Assembly: GCF_907164915.1 (NCBI RefSeq)
Contig: NC_061862.1
Coordinates: 126,179,641 to 126,243,640, forward strand
From: Impatiens glandulifera
Lineage: Eukaryota; Streptophyta; Magnoliopsida; Ericales; Balsaminaceae
Length of the DNA: 64,000 nt
Direction: 5' to 3'
Below the pieces are notes generated by a model that was not told the DNA's origin, did no database searches, and saw only the letters and a list, made by a program, of their open reading frames with translations. The position numbers and the translations under genes were made by a program. This document shows, piece by piece, positions 23,201 through 34,159 of the stretch (positions are counted from its first letter, which is position 1; each line of letters opens with the position of its first letter).

Positions 23201-23793
23201 AGCTGTCGCGACCAATGTACCTGTGGATAGTTCGTCAGCTCAACGCATTACTTGTTAGTAAGCCCCATAGGTAAGCTTGTTAGCTCTCACCAAGACATAT
23301 ATGTTGATAGTCCCACGATCATACACATATGAACACCCTGAATGTTACTTGTTAGTAACTTACATGAAACATTACTAAAACTTTCATGTTCCCTTGCATT
23401 AACTATTAGTCATTTGTACATAACTATTTTCAATAATGTGTTAATATTCATGCAAGATAGGAATTGATGTTTCAATACATATGATGACCTCCTTATCATT
23501 ATCCCATGGATTTTATGGGTACTTTATTAAGATTTGTAAAACAGGATTCCCAAGAATTATCCTTGTTAGGATAATCGTAAAAGAAAGATCCTTAAATAAA
23601 CGCTTGGAATCACCTCGACGAACTGCTATATACATTATCACCAGATAACTCTAACACCAACACGATATAGGTTTAACTTTCCAAACACCCTCATTATAAA
23701 TTACATAAGATAACTTAGTGTTAGATGTCATACTCGAACCAACGTTTTCAAAAGTAGTATGTTGTATTCAAACTAGATTCAAGAGGAGCACTC

Positions 23794-26547
23794 TATAAGC
23801 ACTAAATATTCATATATCTAATTTATAAAAATAAAATAATTATTTTGATTTATTTTCGAATAAATAAAATCAAAATAATTAACCATAAGGCCAAAACCTA
23901 ATTAAAACAATTAATTAGACTAATTATTGTGATAATTAAAATATAATTAATTAAGTAATATGGCCAAACAAAAAAATAAAATTATTTGGGATAAATGTTA
24001 TACTCATTTTATCTTAAAATAATTTTAGAAATAATTTAGGGATTAATAATTAATATAAATAATTTAGGGATAAACCCCAAAACTTATTTATAAACCCTAA
24101 AATAAAAATAAATAAATAAATTAGCAAAATATGTGTCATATTTATTTTAATATTTTGTGTAATTAAAAAAGATCAAAATTAAAGGAAAAAAGGTTGGAAA
24201 AAAATCAATTTCAAACAAACCAAAGGTTTTAAAATAAAAATAAAATTGCAATCGGGTGTAGTCGAAATTATAGAGGAAAGCGATAGACGAAACCGTGTCC
24301 ATTGGATGAGCATTTCCCCAAATGCGCCCGCGTAACCCGTTGTAATCGAAGGACTGTGCGCCCGCGAAGTAATGAATCAACTAACACAAGCGTTAGGTCC
24401 GTCATCCAAAACGCGACATAACGACCAAAACGTGGACGAAACGATAATGGACTGCTCTGTGTGCGCATGCTTGCCCAAAACGACGTCATTTCACACCCTA
24501 GTCGTCTTCTCCAACATGATCACTGGAAGGATAAGTACATATCCTTTTATGTTTCAAAGATTAAATTTTCTCCACAATCAACCAAATCGGCTGATTCGAA
24601 AGGTGAAATGATCACCCTGTCATAGTGATCACTTCTCTTACATATATAGACACAGTCACTACCTATTCTAGCAAGTGGGATGAAGAACAACCAAAATATC
24701 ATTAATGTATTTTTACTGATTCGATCCACTTGAAGCTTCCATCGACTTCGGGAGGCTATAAATAGTCTCAATGAACAAATCTGAAGCCAAGAGATCAACT
24801 ATATGGCTTCAAATCAGAAAAACAAGAAATCTGCCATTTAAGCTTTAAAATTTTAGATCTTTCGAAATTTATTCATTAAACTTTAAAGCTTGGATTTGAG
24901 CATCCCTACAACTTTCCTAAGTTCTAAGGAGTATTCTTCAATCCTTGGTATGCTTCCAATCACTCTTAAATTCATACTTCTAGATTGAATTTAAAATTTT
25001 TATATTTCAGTTTTTATAAACATTTATGTTGTCTAGTTGTTGGATTCTTTGATTGGAAATCGATCCTAAGATCATTTTTGAATTATCTATGAAAGCTAGA
25101 ACCGATCAATTAGTCTTAAAAAGTAAAACACAAATTTGAATTTAAAAAATCAAAAAATTGGGTTTTTTTTCTTAAGTTAATCCTCAAGAAAATGGTTCAA
25201 AAAGCTTCTCAACATGTTTCTATTGATGTTGAGCAACTGTCTTGATCATGCTTGTTCCATCCTGAGCATGTTTGATCAAAATCAAATTTTTTAAAATAAA
25301 TAAAATTTTTGAGGTTTTTAATTGGTCCAAACGAACAACAGTGTTCTTGTTTCTTATCAATCAAGTATATGAAGTATAAGGAAGCTATTGATAATCTACT
25401 TTTACTTCAAAATAACTTTAAAACCAAAAACCCGATTTTTGGCTACAAACTGTTTTAAACGATTTGATCGTCGCCCATGTCGATTGATACGTTAGGGTGA
25501 TGTTCTAAATGTTTCTGGGAACTTTGTGAAGCTACATAGCCCTTGAATCAAAGAATCCAAGCCTCCATCAAAATTACAAAACCTGCAATTTTGATATTCT
25601 TGAGAACGGAAAGGTCCGACCGAGAAAATTAACTTAGAACCAAGAGGTCCAATCGAGGACTTTTAGTTAGGACAAAGAGGTCTGAACGATGTTCTTCATT
25701 GAGGACAAAGTGGTCCGACCGATGTTCAATAGGTAGGACTGAGAGGTCCGACCGATAATTTTTACATCAGATCAAGAAATTCGACTTAGGACTGAGGATT
25801 CTCGCACCCGACTAAGAACTCTTGAACCCAAGACCGATGACCTCCACCCAGGACCGAGAATTTTGATACCCGACCGAGAATTTTAGTCTAGGACTAAGAG
25901 TCCTTAGCACCCAGACCGAGGCTTTTTAGCTAGGACCGACAGGTCTAACCGAGGATCCTAACTTCTAACCGAGTGGCTCTTGACCCAGGACTGAGGGTTC
26001 TTATCCCTCGACGGATAAAACTAACCCATGACCTAGGATATCGGTCCTATGGCCTCTTTGGTTCCCATTTACACACTCCAAAATTATTTTCGTAATTTTG
26101 GAATTTCAAACCTTTTTCGAAAATTTCCGAAAATTATAAAATAATTTCAAAATATTTTTGGGATATTTCCATAAATATATTTTGATAAAGGCTTGTTTGA
26201 AATTTATGTTTAAACCTAATGCCTTTAAATTATTGATGTTATTCAAGTACTTTTCTCCCTAAGTTATCATCAGCAACAATTACTAGCATTTAAATAATTG
26301 TTTTTATAATTCTTTAAATAATGCACAAACCTTATGCATACTTAGGACCGGAAGAATAATTGGTCAAAATAAAATGTTATACAACCGATTTTCAAATGTC
26401 AAATTTATAAGTAGAGACCATATTCAAAACAGGTACAAAGGATGAAGTGCGAAAACCATTTCCCGAGTATCACCAAACTACGAACTGTAAGAAACTCTGG
26501 CCAATACGTTTGTATATTTATGCTATTTTATTGATTTTTAGAAATTA
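23794..26547 (+). repeat. Right LTR of the gypsy element
   Basis: The U3 part matches the left LTR up to about 24745, then continues with a TATA box (24756) and a long R/U5. Between 25610 and 26060 the phrase GACCGAG/GGTCCGACCGAG recurs many times in degenerate form. The end is placed just before the primer-site-like TTGGCGACTC at 26549. At about 2.75 kb it is long but within the range for Tat/Ogre LTRs. Confidence 0.6.
24756..24765 (+). promoter_or_regulatory. LTR promoter TATA box
   Basis: CTATAAATAG at the end of the part shared with the left LTR, consistent with the U3/R transition of a plus-strand retrotransposon. Confidence 0.55.
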
Positions 26548-26548
26548 A

Positions 26549-26558
26549 TTGGCGACTC
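26549..26558 (+). other. Possible primer-binding site after the right LTR
   Basis: TTGGCGACTC resembles the start of primer sites that I recall for Tat/Ogre elements. A primer site is expected after a 5' LTR, yet this LTR lies on the 3' side of the pol remnant, so it may come from a second, recombined copy. Confidence 0.35.
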
Positions 26559-26802
26559 GGTTACAAATAAATAATCATTTAAACAATAATTTTCTATAAA
26601 AATCAAATTATAATTTGATTACTGCAAATTCCCGGATTATTTAAAATTGAACCCCAAATTAATTATTTTTAATAAATTTTAAAAGCTATTAGAGATCATT
26701 TGAAATTTTTTAAAATAATCTTTTAATATGCAAACTGAGGTTGAAATCTCGAACCTCAAGTTTTTCGGGGACAAGTATTTTCCGAGGGTTATAAAATTGG
26801 TT

Positions 26803-28396
26803 GTGCATGGAGGACGATGAGAGCAATATATCATTGATTTCTCATGAATTTCTAGACTTTCGGGTGTAGGAACATTGTTGCCTTTTCTGTTTAGGTTTTT
26901 CTTACAAGTCTCTGATCAAGATTTTCAAACGAAGAAGTTGTGTGTAAGTGTTGAAAGACTTCTCATTTTCATTATGAGTTGTTTTGAAGAAATATGCAAT
27001 GTTGCAATTTATTCAATAATTATTTAGGTTTGACTTACAATTTTTTTTTATCAAGATTGTCAGAACAAGTTGTGGGTAAGTGCTGAAAGCCTTTTTATTT
27101 TCATTATAATTTGTAAATTTCATTATGAAATGTGCTTGAAAAAAATCTGGAATGTTGCAATTTATTTAATGTTAATTTAGGTTTGTCTTACAAGACTTTC
27201 ATGAAGATTGTAAGAAGAAGAAGATGTGGGTAAGTGTTGAATGCCTTTTTATTTTCATTGTTGTTTATAAATTTCATTAGAGGAAGGATAAACTCAACGA
27301 AAGCAAGTCCACGAATCCGATGTGGCCTGTCATTTAATCCCAACGTCCCGAAAACGTTTCTTTTGAGTTCCGAAAATGCTCATTTTGGGAAAACAAATTC
27401 TCCCAAAATTGCCGTTTCAGGACTCGAAATGGCGGTTTCGGGACATTTTGAAGCCGTTTCGGGACCCTAAATAAGCGTTTCGGGTCATTTTAACAAAATT
27501 ATATCTCCTACCCACATGTCATGCCACGTTAATTCGTGGACTTACTTTCGCTGATTTTTTCGTTGAGTTTATTATTTTTCATTTCATTATGAATTGTTTT
27601 TAAAGAAATCTACAATGTCCTAATTTATTCAATGATTATTTACTGATATGATGATTGTGTTTACTTTTATACTTTGTTTAGAAGTTATCTAAATTAGTTT
27701 TATGGAATTAAAATGCAGGTCGGATAACGAACATTCAAATCAAAAATTTAACACCAAGTTTATTTGTTTGTTTGTTTTTCTTGTATGTGAGGAGATGGTT
27801 TACCTATGATCGATTAAGCGTAGCATTTGGCGTTCTTCGCGTCGTCTTTTGCTTACGGGAGGATCTGTTCAATCGGTTGTGTGTGGAGGACGATGAGAGT
27901 AATAGAGCATTGATTTCTCACAGGTTTTTGTACTTTTGGGTTTTCAAACTTTGTTGCCGAAGAATTTGTGTGTAAGTGCTGACAACCTTTTCATTCTCAT
28001 TATAAATTGTTTTCGAAGAAATATCTAATTTCGTAATTTATTCGATGCTTATTTATGTTTGGCTTACAAGTCTTTGATCAATATTTTTAGAAGAAGAAGC
28101 TATGTGTAAGTGATGAAAGCCTTTTTATTTTCGTTGTAGTTTGTAAATTTTATTATGATCTGTTCTTGAAGAAATCTACAATGTCTCAATTTATTCAATG
28201 ATTATTAAGGTTATGCTTACAAGTCTTTGATCAAGATTATTAGAAGAAGAAGTTGTGTGTAAGTGTTGAAAGCCTTTTCATTTTCAATGCAGTTTGTAAG
28301 TTTATTATGAACTATTTTTGAAGAAAATTTGCAATGTCACAATTTGTTCCATGATTATTTGCTGATTTGATTATTGTTTTTGGTTTATAACTTTTT

Positions 28397-28400
<4 letters not shown>
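26803..28400 (+). repeat. Tandem exon-like repeats
   Basis: Units of about 135-155 bp contain a T-rich tract ending in TTTAG, a 48-49 bp segment (for example GTTTGTCTTACAAG...GAAGAAG) and then GTAAGTG. Clear copies are 26895-26943, 27028-27075 and 27181-27229, with weaker ones near 28055-28104 and 28209-28258. A separate segment beginning GGAGGACGATGAGAG occurs at 26812 and again at 27885. The segments have the look of duplicated short exons with 3' and 5' splice sites. I do not recognise a protein. Confidence 0.55.
27280..27580. mobile_element. Mutator-like MITE
   Basis: A 301 bp insertion inside one exon-like unit. The ends are inverted (ATAAACTCAACGAAA near 27288 and its inverse near 27560, then ACTTGC/TGGACTTAC and CACGAAT arms further in). 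It is flanked by identical 9 bp direct repeats ATTTCATTA (27271-27279 and 27581-27589), and the uninterrupted units show what the empty site looked like. A 9 bp duplication with long inverted ends is the Mutator-like signature. The interior has repeated CGTTTCGGGAC-like phrases and no coding frame. Confidence 0.8.

Positions 28401-28402
<2 letters not shown>

Positions 28403-28434
<32 letters not shown>
28403..28434. repeat. TA dinucleotide microsatellite
   Basis: A run of about 16 TA units within AT-rich DNA. Confidence 0.9.
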
Positions 28435-28435
<1 letters not shown>

Positions 28436-29059
28436 TCCATTTTCGTTGATTCGCTTTTATTTTACTAACAAACTTGAGATCGTTATGCCAAGGTAACATT
28501 TTTTCCAATATTTTTACATGTTTCTTTATTATATATATATATTACTTCTTTGTGGGTTCTCCAGGGTCAATTTTCATAAACTTGGTATTTTTAAATGATT
28601 GCCTCGTGAATTGATAAACAAAATCCTTGAGCGAGTTTTGAATGAAGACAAAAAAATTTAAGGGACACTCTTGGTTATGTAAGTTTATATCAATTTTGTT
28701 GGTTATTGTCATTGTGTTTTTTAAAAAATTATACAATAATTATATATTTAGGTGTGTTGTTAACATAATGTCTACTTCCTTCTAAATTGTGTTATAACTG
28801 TGTTATTTTCCTATATCGATGTACTCAAGGGAGTTTTATTTTGAAAATTTATCTTTTACTTATGTATAAGGAGCTACCATTTCTTAGCTATTCTCAAAGG
28901 TTTTTCTTAAATTTAATTTGTTTGACCGGGAATCGGTATGCTGGATTTCTCTGCGGTTTTGATATGCTCTTCAACCTTGGGTTGCGAGGTTCAAGGCCTA
29001 TGAAACTTGTGGAGGTCGTCCTTGTAAAATCTAAGAAATTCTTCAATATATAATAGATA
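28435..29059 (+). other. Unrecognised exon-like stretch
   Basis: The open frame 28787-29053 encodes 88 residues including KELPFLSYSQRF, LTGNRYAGFLCGFDMLFNLG and GSRPMKLVEVVLVKSKKFF. The composition is more protein-like than the surrounding AT-rich DNA, but I cannot name a family. It ends a few bases before the LINE begins, so it may be a truncated host exon. A further short segment near 28555-28610 (GGGTTCTCCAGGGTCAATTT) is also coding-like. Confidence 0.3.
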
Positions 29060-31635
29060 TGTGTAGAATTTCACACAAAGAACCCTCTAAAAGGGATATA
29101 ATATAGGAAATGGCTTTCTCTGTTGGAGGAATTGCAAAGTTCACGAGGGTTGAGGTTAAAGAAGCTCTATTTAGTATTGATGGGAATAAAAACCCGGGTC
29201 TTGATGGGTTTAATGCACAGTTTTTCAAAGACAATTGGTCGGTTGAGGGTAAAGACGTTACTGATGGGATTCTGGAGTTTTTCAAGAACAGGGAGATGTT
29301 AAAGCAATTCAATACAACAATCCTAACCTTGATCCTAAAACTGCGATACCTGAGAAAGTACAAGATTTCATACCAATTTCCTACTATAATGTGATTTATA
29401 AAATAATTTCAAAAATCATTTCTAAACGATTTAAAAATGTCATAGGAAAAATTATAAATCTGAATCAATCTGCATTCATCCCCGTTAGGACAATCTCTCA
29501 TAATATTATTTTCATACAGAGTCTTTTAAAAGGCTACGGGAAAAAGAAAATATCTCCAAGAGTGGCTTTCAAAATAGATATCAAGAAAGCTTTCGACTCT
29601 GTTAGATGGGAAGTCATTCGAGACTTTCTGGTTGTATCTGATTTTCCTATGATTTTTATTGAATGGATTATACAGTGCGTTTCATCATCCTACTTTGTTG
29701 TTAGCATCAATGGAGTCCACAGACGCTATTTCAAGGGTGAAAACAGGGTAAGGCAAGAGGACCCCCTCCTCTCTTCTTACCTTTTCGTAGCTATCATGGC
29801 AATCTTTGAGAGCATCTTCATGATGTTCCGAAGGAATCGTCCATACATCTTTCACCCATTCTGTGAGGTAGAGGAGGTAAACCATTTATGCTTTGTTGAC
29901 GATTTGTTCATTCTCGCGCACATAGACATTGATTCCATTAAAACTATTAGGGCTGCACTAACGTTCTTTTCTGAGGTTACACGTTTAACTATTAATGAAA
30001 GAAAAAGTGTGGCATTTTATGAAGGTGTGAAGGACGAAACAAAGCAGGACATCTTCAACATCATGGGCATCAAGGAAGGTAGTTTTCCCGTAAGGTACAT
30101 AGGAATTTTGTTAACCGCGAAGCAGATTGAGATCTCACACTACAAGCTGCTGATTGAAAAGGTAAATAACATGATATCTGGTTAGGCAGCAAAAAAAACT
30201 TTCTTATGCAGGGAGGAACGAAATTATCAAAACCGTGGTCATGGGCATAGTTGGCTACTGGGCGCAGCAGATGGTCATTCCGAAGAAGATAATGAAGGAG
30301 CTCGACAGGCTGATGAGGTACTTTATCTAGGGCAGTAGCGGAAGAGGAGGAAAGAAAGATAAATGGACCGCTCTCTGCAAACCGAAGGACGCGGGAGGCA
30401 TCAACTTGAAGAACTGTATCGAGTAGAATAAGGCTCTCACCTTCAAGCATCTGTGAGATTTGGAGCGCAATTAGGAGTCACTATGATCAAATGGGTGCAT
30501 ACGAGGTTTATGAAACACGAAACCAACATCTGGACCTGCAAAATTCATGAAGGTATGAGCTGGTCTTTAAAAAAGATTCTTAAACTAAGAAGCGATATTG
30601 CAGATCTTTACGACATCTACCTAGGGGACGGGAAAGACACTCTATTCTAGCACGAACCATGGTTCGAAAACCAACCTATCATACACAAGGAGGAGTTTCA
30701 AAATACTCGTATCAGAAGGGACTGCGCAGAAGCTAAAATCAGAGACATTAAACACAAGAATTGGGACTCACTCCTGAGAAGAAATCCATAAGGACAGAAG
30801 ATACTTGATCATATAAGTAACATACAATTACACGACATACTAGATATTCATGAATGGAAAGCTGAGGACAATGGGAAGCTGGTATCGAAGAAAATATGGG
30901 AGGTAACCTGGGAAAAAGCGTAGAAAGTAGAATGGGCTCCTCTTGTATGCTCAACGAAGATTATCCCTAGACACTAGTTCATCCTACGGCTCGCCTTATA
31001 GGAAAGACTCAGCACTCGTGATCGTATCAGCGAGTATATAAGCATCCCAGACATGAGTTGTCTTCTATGTAGAGGAAATGAAGAAACCATAGATCACCTA
31101 TTCAGGAGCTTATGTATTGCTTCGGAGCTTTGGGACATATTCTTTAAAAGCCTGGAGCTAATCAGTTTCCCAAACGAATGGAATGAAATCAAAGAAATAA
31201 CACTACTCAAATCTAAGGGAAATAGATTTGCAACAGGCGTGTTCAAGTGCGGCTTTGGAGCAGTGGTGTATAACATTTGGCAAGAACAGAATGAAAGGGT
31301 ATATGGCAGAACCCGCAGGAGCGTTGAAGATTCATGGAAAGATATTGTATCAGATTGTAGCGTCCTCGCAAGAACGTAGGGAAGAATTCCAAGCACGGAG
31401 CATAATTGGAATTTCTGTAGGAACTGGAATTTACCGTTTTATAAACTCACTAGAATTGAAAGTATTGTAATCAGATAATTCATTTACATTTTTAGCTTTT
31501 TAGCTTTTATTTAGAATGTTACGACTTCAAAATCATTTTAGGTCTGTCTAGAATGATCTCTTAAACTCGTGTTTTTTTTTGCATTTTTGGAAATTTTTAA
31601 TAAAAGGACGCTAAGTCGTATTTCCCAAAAAAAAA
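29060..31635 (+). mobile_element. 5'-truncated LINE
   Basis: Carries the RT and C-terminal zinc-knuckle region of a plant L1-type element but no endonuclease domain upstream, as usual after incomplete target-primed reverse transcription. The 3' end is a short non-coding tail (near 31500-31625) ending in an A-run at about 31627-31635. I could not find a convincing target-site duplication; the 5' limit is approximate. Confidence 0.8.
29110..31470 (+). pseudogene. LINE reverse transcriptase pseudogene
   Basis: The non-LTR RT core is clear: NPGLDGFNAQFFKDNW (near 29190), YKIISKIISKRFKNVIGKII, NLNQSAFIPVR, FKIDIKKAFDSVRWEV, VRQEDPLLSSYLFV, and the catalytic box CFVDDLF (near 29890) where FADD is usual. 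The thumb region (FPVRYIGILL) follows. After a stop at about 30183 the frame is lost, then WVHTRFMKHETNIW at 30490 and a zf-RVT-like domain (CLLCRGNEETIDHLFRSLC, 31058-31115) mark the C-terminal end. At least one frameshift (near 29385) and several stops make it inactive. It would nick DNA and copy RNA if whole, but the endonuclease part is absent. Confidence 0.85.
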
Positions 31636-32620
31636 GTTAAGGAGGTATAGGAAGAAATTTCGTCTTTTTCTCATCAAATGAACTGTTTGTCTAGTTCTGT
31701 TGAAGAGGAAATTTTGTACCCTCATCGGTGAGGAACCCTGGATGGCTAGGGTTTGCAAAATCAGGAAAATAAAAAAATATTTAATATGTCCGACTAGTGT
31801 GGAGATCTTCCCCATGAGAATATGATTCTAACTTTTTAGTGGCTACTTCTAAAGTTATTTATTTTGCATAACTTGTTTTGCGAGGCGTTCTAATTTAATG
31901 TATATATTAAGTGTGTTCTTTTAACAATTGTTAAAAACATTTAAACATTTTAGTTATGATTTTTCCATAATTTAATATTATGATTTTCTTTTCTGTTTTA
32001 TAGGGTTAATTTTGTTTAATTTTTATTTTTATTTTCTTTGGGAATGTGTATATATTTTTTCTTTTGTTTTATAATGACCATATATATGTTTATACAAATT
32101 CTTTGTAGGTCTAGCATTTGAAGATATCTTTACCAACAAATTATTTGTAAGTCCAACATTTGAAGATAGGTTTATAAAATAAATTGACTTCTTTGACAGT
32201 TGTTTGTCTGGTTAATGATATTATGTAGTATTATGATGCCTTATATAAATACATAAAAATAAAAATTCACAATGAGGTAAAAAATATTTTGACAATTATT
32301 TCGAAATAAAATTCAAAAGCACGTTATAGAAATTAATATATTTTATTGCCGACAAATAATAATTTCTTTTAATTTAGCTATTGCCAAACAAAATGTCGAT
32401 TCAAGGAAAGAAGGCATGGCCTTGCATAAACAGTGGTTTCGGCTAAAAAATCACAAGCTTTGTTACCTGTTTCTGTTGAATGCGAATGTATCGTTACTGT
32501 CGGTCGTGCACACCAGTTAGATAAAGCTTTCGCTATTGTAAGAGTACGAATTGAACGCTTTCATAGACTAAATATGATCAACAATAAGAGATAAAACAAT
32601 GGATATGTTAGACGTGCAAC
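31636..32620 (+). other. Spacer with two coding-like fragments
   Basis: At 31651-31726 a frame reads EEISSFSHQMNCLSSSVEEE before a stop. At 32430-32594 another reads SQALLPVSVECECIVTVGR and then AHQLDKAFAIVRVRIERFH to a stop. Neither is recognised. Between them the DNA is AT-rich, and GTCTAGCATTTGAAGATA at 32109 is echoed by GTCCAACATTTGAAGATAGG at 32151. These may be leftovers of the same host locus as the exon-like repeats. Confidence 0.3.
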
Positions 32621-33675
32621 CAGTGCCGTTCCTGAGATTTTTTAGGCCATAGGCGAAAGCACGAAATTTGGGCTCTACGCATAAACTTCACTTGTGTTTC
32701 ACCGTTGATCTTCAATAACCTTCCAATATCTACAAAGATGCAACATAAATTGTCAACGAAAGTGACTTCTTCTTGCATTTTTAGATGCAAAATCATTGAT
32801 AATTTTATCGTAATCAATATATTCCAAAAAATCTTTTTCAATACATAAAATAGCAAGTCCATTCAATCTATCTTGAGACATCGAAGATCTTAGATAATTT
32901 TTCAATAATTTTAACTTAGAAAAACTTCTTTCAGCAGAAGCTACCGTAATAGACAATGTTAGTAAAATTCGATATACAATTGAGACATTAGAATAGCAAT
33001 CTATTGACATTACAAAATCAAGAATTTCAGCAGCGGACATTAGGATAGCAATCTATATTAATTTCTTCAGCATTTATCGCTTCACTGGAGTCTAAATTTT
33101 CAGAAGCATTTATTCTTTTAACAAACTTATCAAGCGCACCACTATGAGATTTAACCAATTGTTCTTCTAATTATTTCCTTTTTCGTTTTTCATATCCAGA
33201 TAAATATTTTTCCGGCGCCATCAAACAAGTAAACTATTTTCAAAGATGTTTACAGCTTAACCACACAAATACACAATCTCATAATAAAGCATAAAAATAA
33301 ATAACAATCAAACCCTAATGTTGAATTTTCACTTTTAATGGTTAAACCTTAACTCAAGTCTCAACCCAGCGAAACAGAGCCACCGTCGAAATTATTTTGT
33401 TGTCGGTTTCGTTGTCGGTTTCGTTGTCGATGTAGGATACAGAGACTGAGAGAGACAGACAGTAGGGTTTTCAATTTTTTTATTCTGATAGTGTTAGTTT
33501 GTTTCTCTATTTGGGCTATAGAGCCATGGGCCAAAAAATCTTAACATAATAAAAAAGATAAAGAATAAGAAACTAAAAATTCTTACTAACACCTAGCATA
33601 TATAAAAAATGGGCCTCTTTTTGGTCCTAAGCCCTAGGCCGTGACCTAGGCTGCCTACCCCTCCGGACTGGCCTG
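32621..33675 (-). mobile_element. hAT deletion derivative (TTF/MYM-type)
   Basis: A 1,055 bp element with perfect 8 bp flanking direct repeats CGTGCAAC (32613-32620 and 33676-33683). The left end begins CAGTGCCGTTCC and the inverse of the right end begins CAGGCCAGTCC. The inside encodes only the two ends of a transposase (next entry), so it is a shortened copy of an autonomous element. Confidence 0.85.
32753..33220 (-). pseudogene. Transposase remnant, N- and C-termini only
   Basis: On the minus strand, the start at about 33220 reads MAPEKYLSGYEKRKRK, a stop, then LEEQLVKSHSGALDKFVKRI, the usual N-terminus of plant TTF-type zinc finger hAT transposases. It is followed almost directly by the C-terminal dimerisation region (33040-32753): LTLSITVASAERSFSKLKLL, KNYLRSSMSQDRLNGLAIL and CIEKDFLEYIDYDKII. 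The zinc finger and the DDE catalytic core are missing. It could not transpose itself, but the ends might still be bound by a related transposase. Confidence 0.8.
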
Positions 33676-33683
33676 CGTGCAAC

Positions 33684-34159
33684 ATTGCACATCTAGAGGT
33701 TGATTAATTATAATTATTACTGTTTACAAAAATTTAAGTGGACATCATTCTATGTTTCAGACCATCTCAAGTTCGAGTTTGAATTTAAGTACAAGTCCTT
33801 CTATTAATTGTAATTTTTTCTTTTCATAAATTTGATATCTTATAGTATAATTTATTTAAAACAAATAAATGTATATATTTAATTTTTGTATGATCTTTCA
33901 AATTAATATTAAAAAATTCTTACTTTATTTTTATATGACCCTTTTTTTTATTCTCTCATTATAAATATATATATATCTATTTTCTCCAAATAAATATATA
34001 CTTTTATATAAATATATACTCTCATTATATATATCTTATTAATTTTATATAAATATTTTCTCTTATTATATATTTATATATATATAAATATATTGAATTA
34101 AAATTATGTAAAAACTTTTTTTATACAACTAAGCTATCTTATAAGTATTGTTTAATAAC
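33684..34159. other. AT-rich spacer
   Basis: Runs of TATATA and A/T tracts. No gene or element recognised. Confidence 0.5.

Larger units (their letters stand above)
17314..26547 (+). mobile_element. Decayed Tat-like Ty3/gypsy element
   Basis: Two related LTR segments (17314-18262 and 23794 onward) flank a plus-strand remnant of RNase H and integrase (18263-19790) and a long non-coding 3' region with tandem repeats (21285-23200). Gag, protease, RT and the left LTR's R/U5 are deleted at the junction near 18262. The order RNase H, integrase, tandem-repeat 3' region, long LTR is typical of the Tat/Ogre lineage. Ends are approximate; the left LTR starts TGTAAGAACTAAA and the right one TATAAGCACTAAA. 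Confidence 0.75.

Noticed and set aside
29033..31660. AAGAAATT on both sides of the LINE as a target-site duplication
   Set aside because: On the right it lies about 15 bp beyond the A-run and on the left about 20 bp before the element start, so it does not abut the ends. Likely chance in AT-rich DNA.
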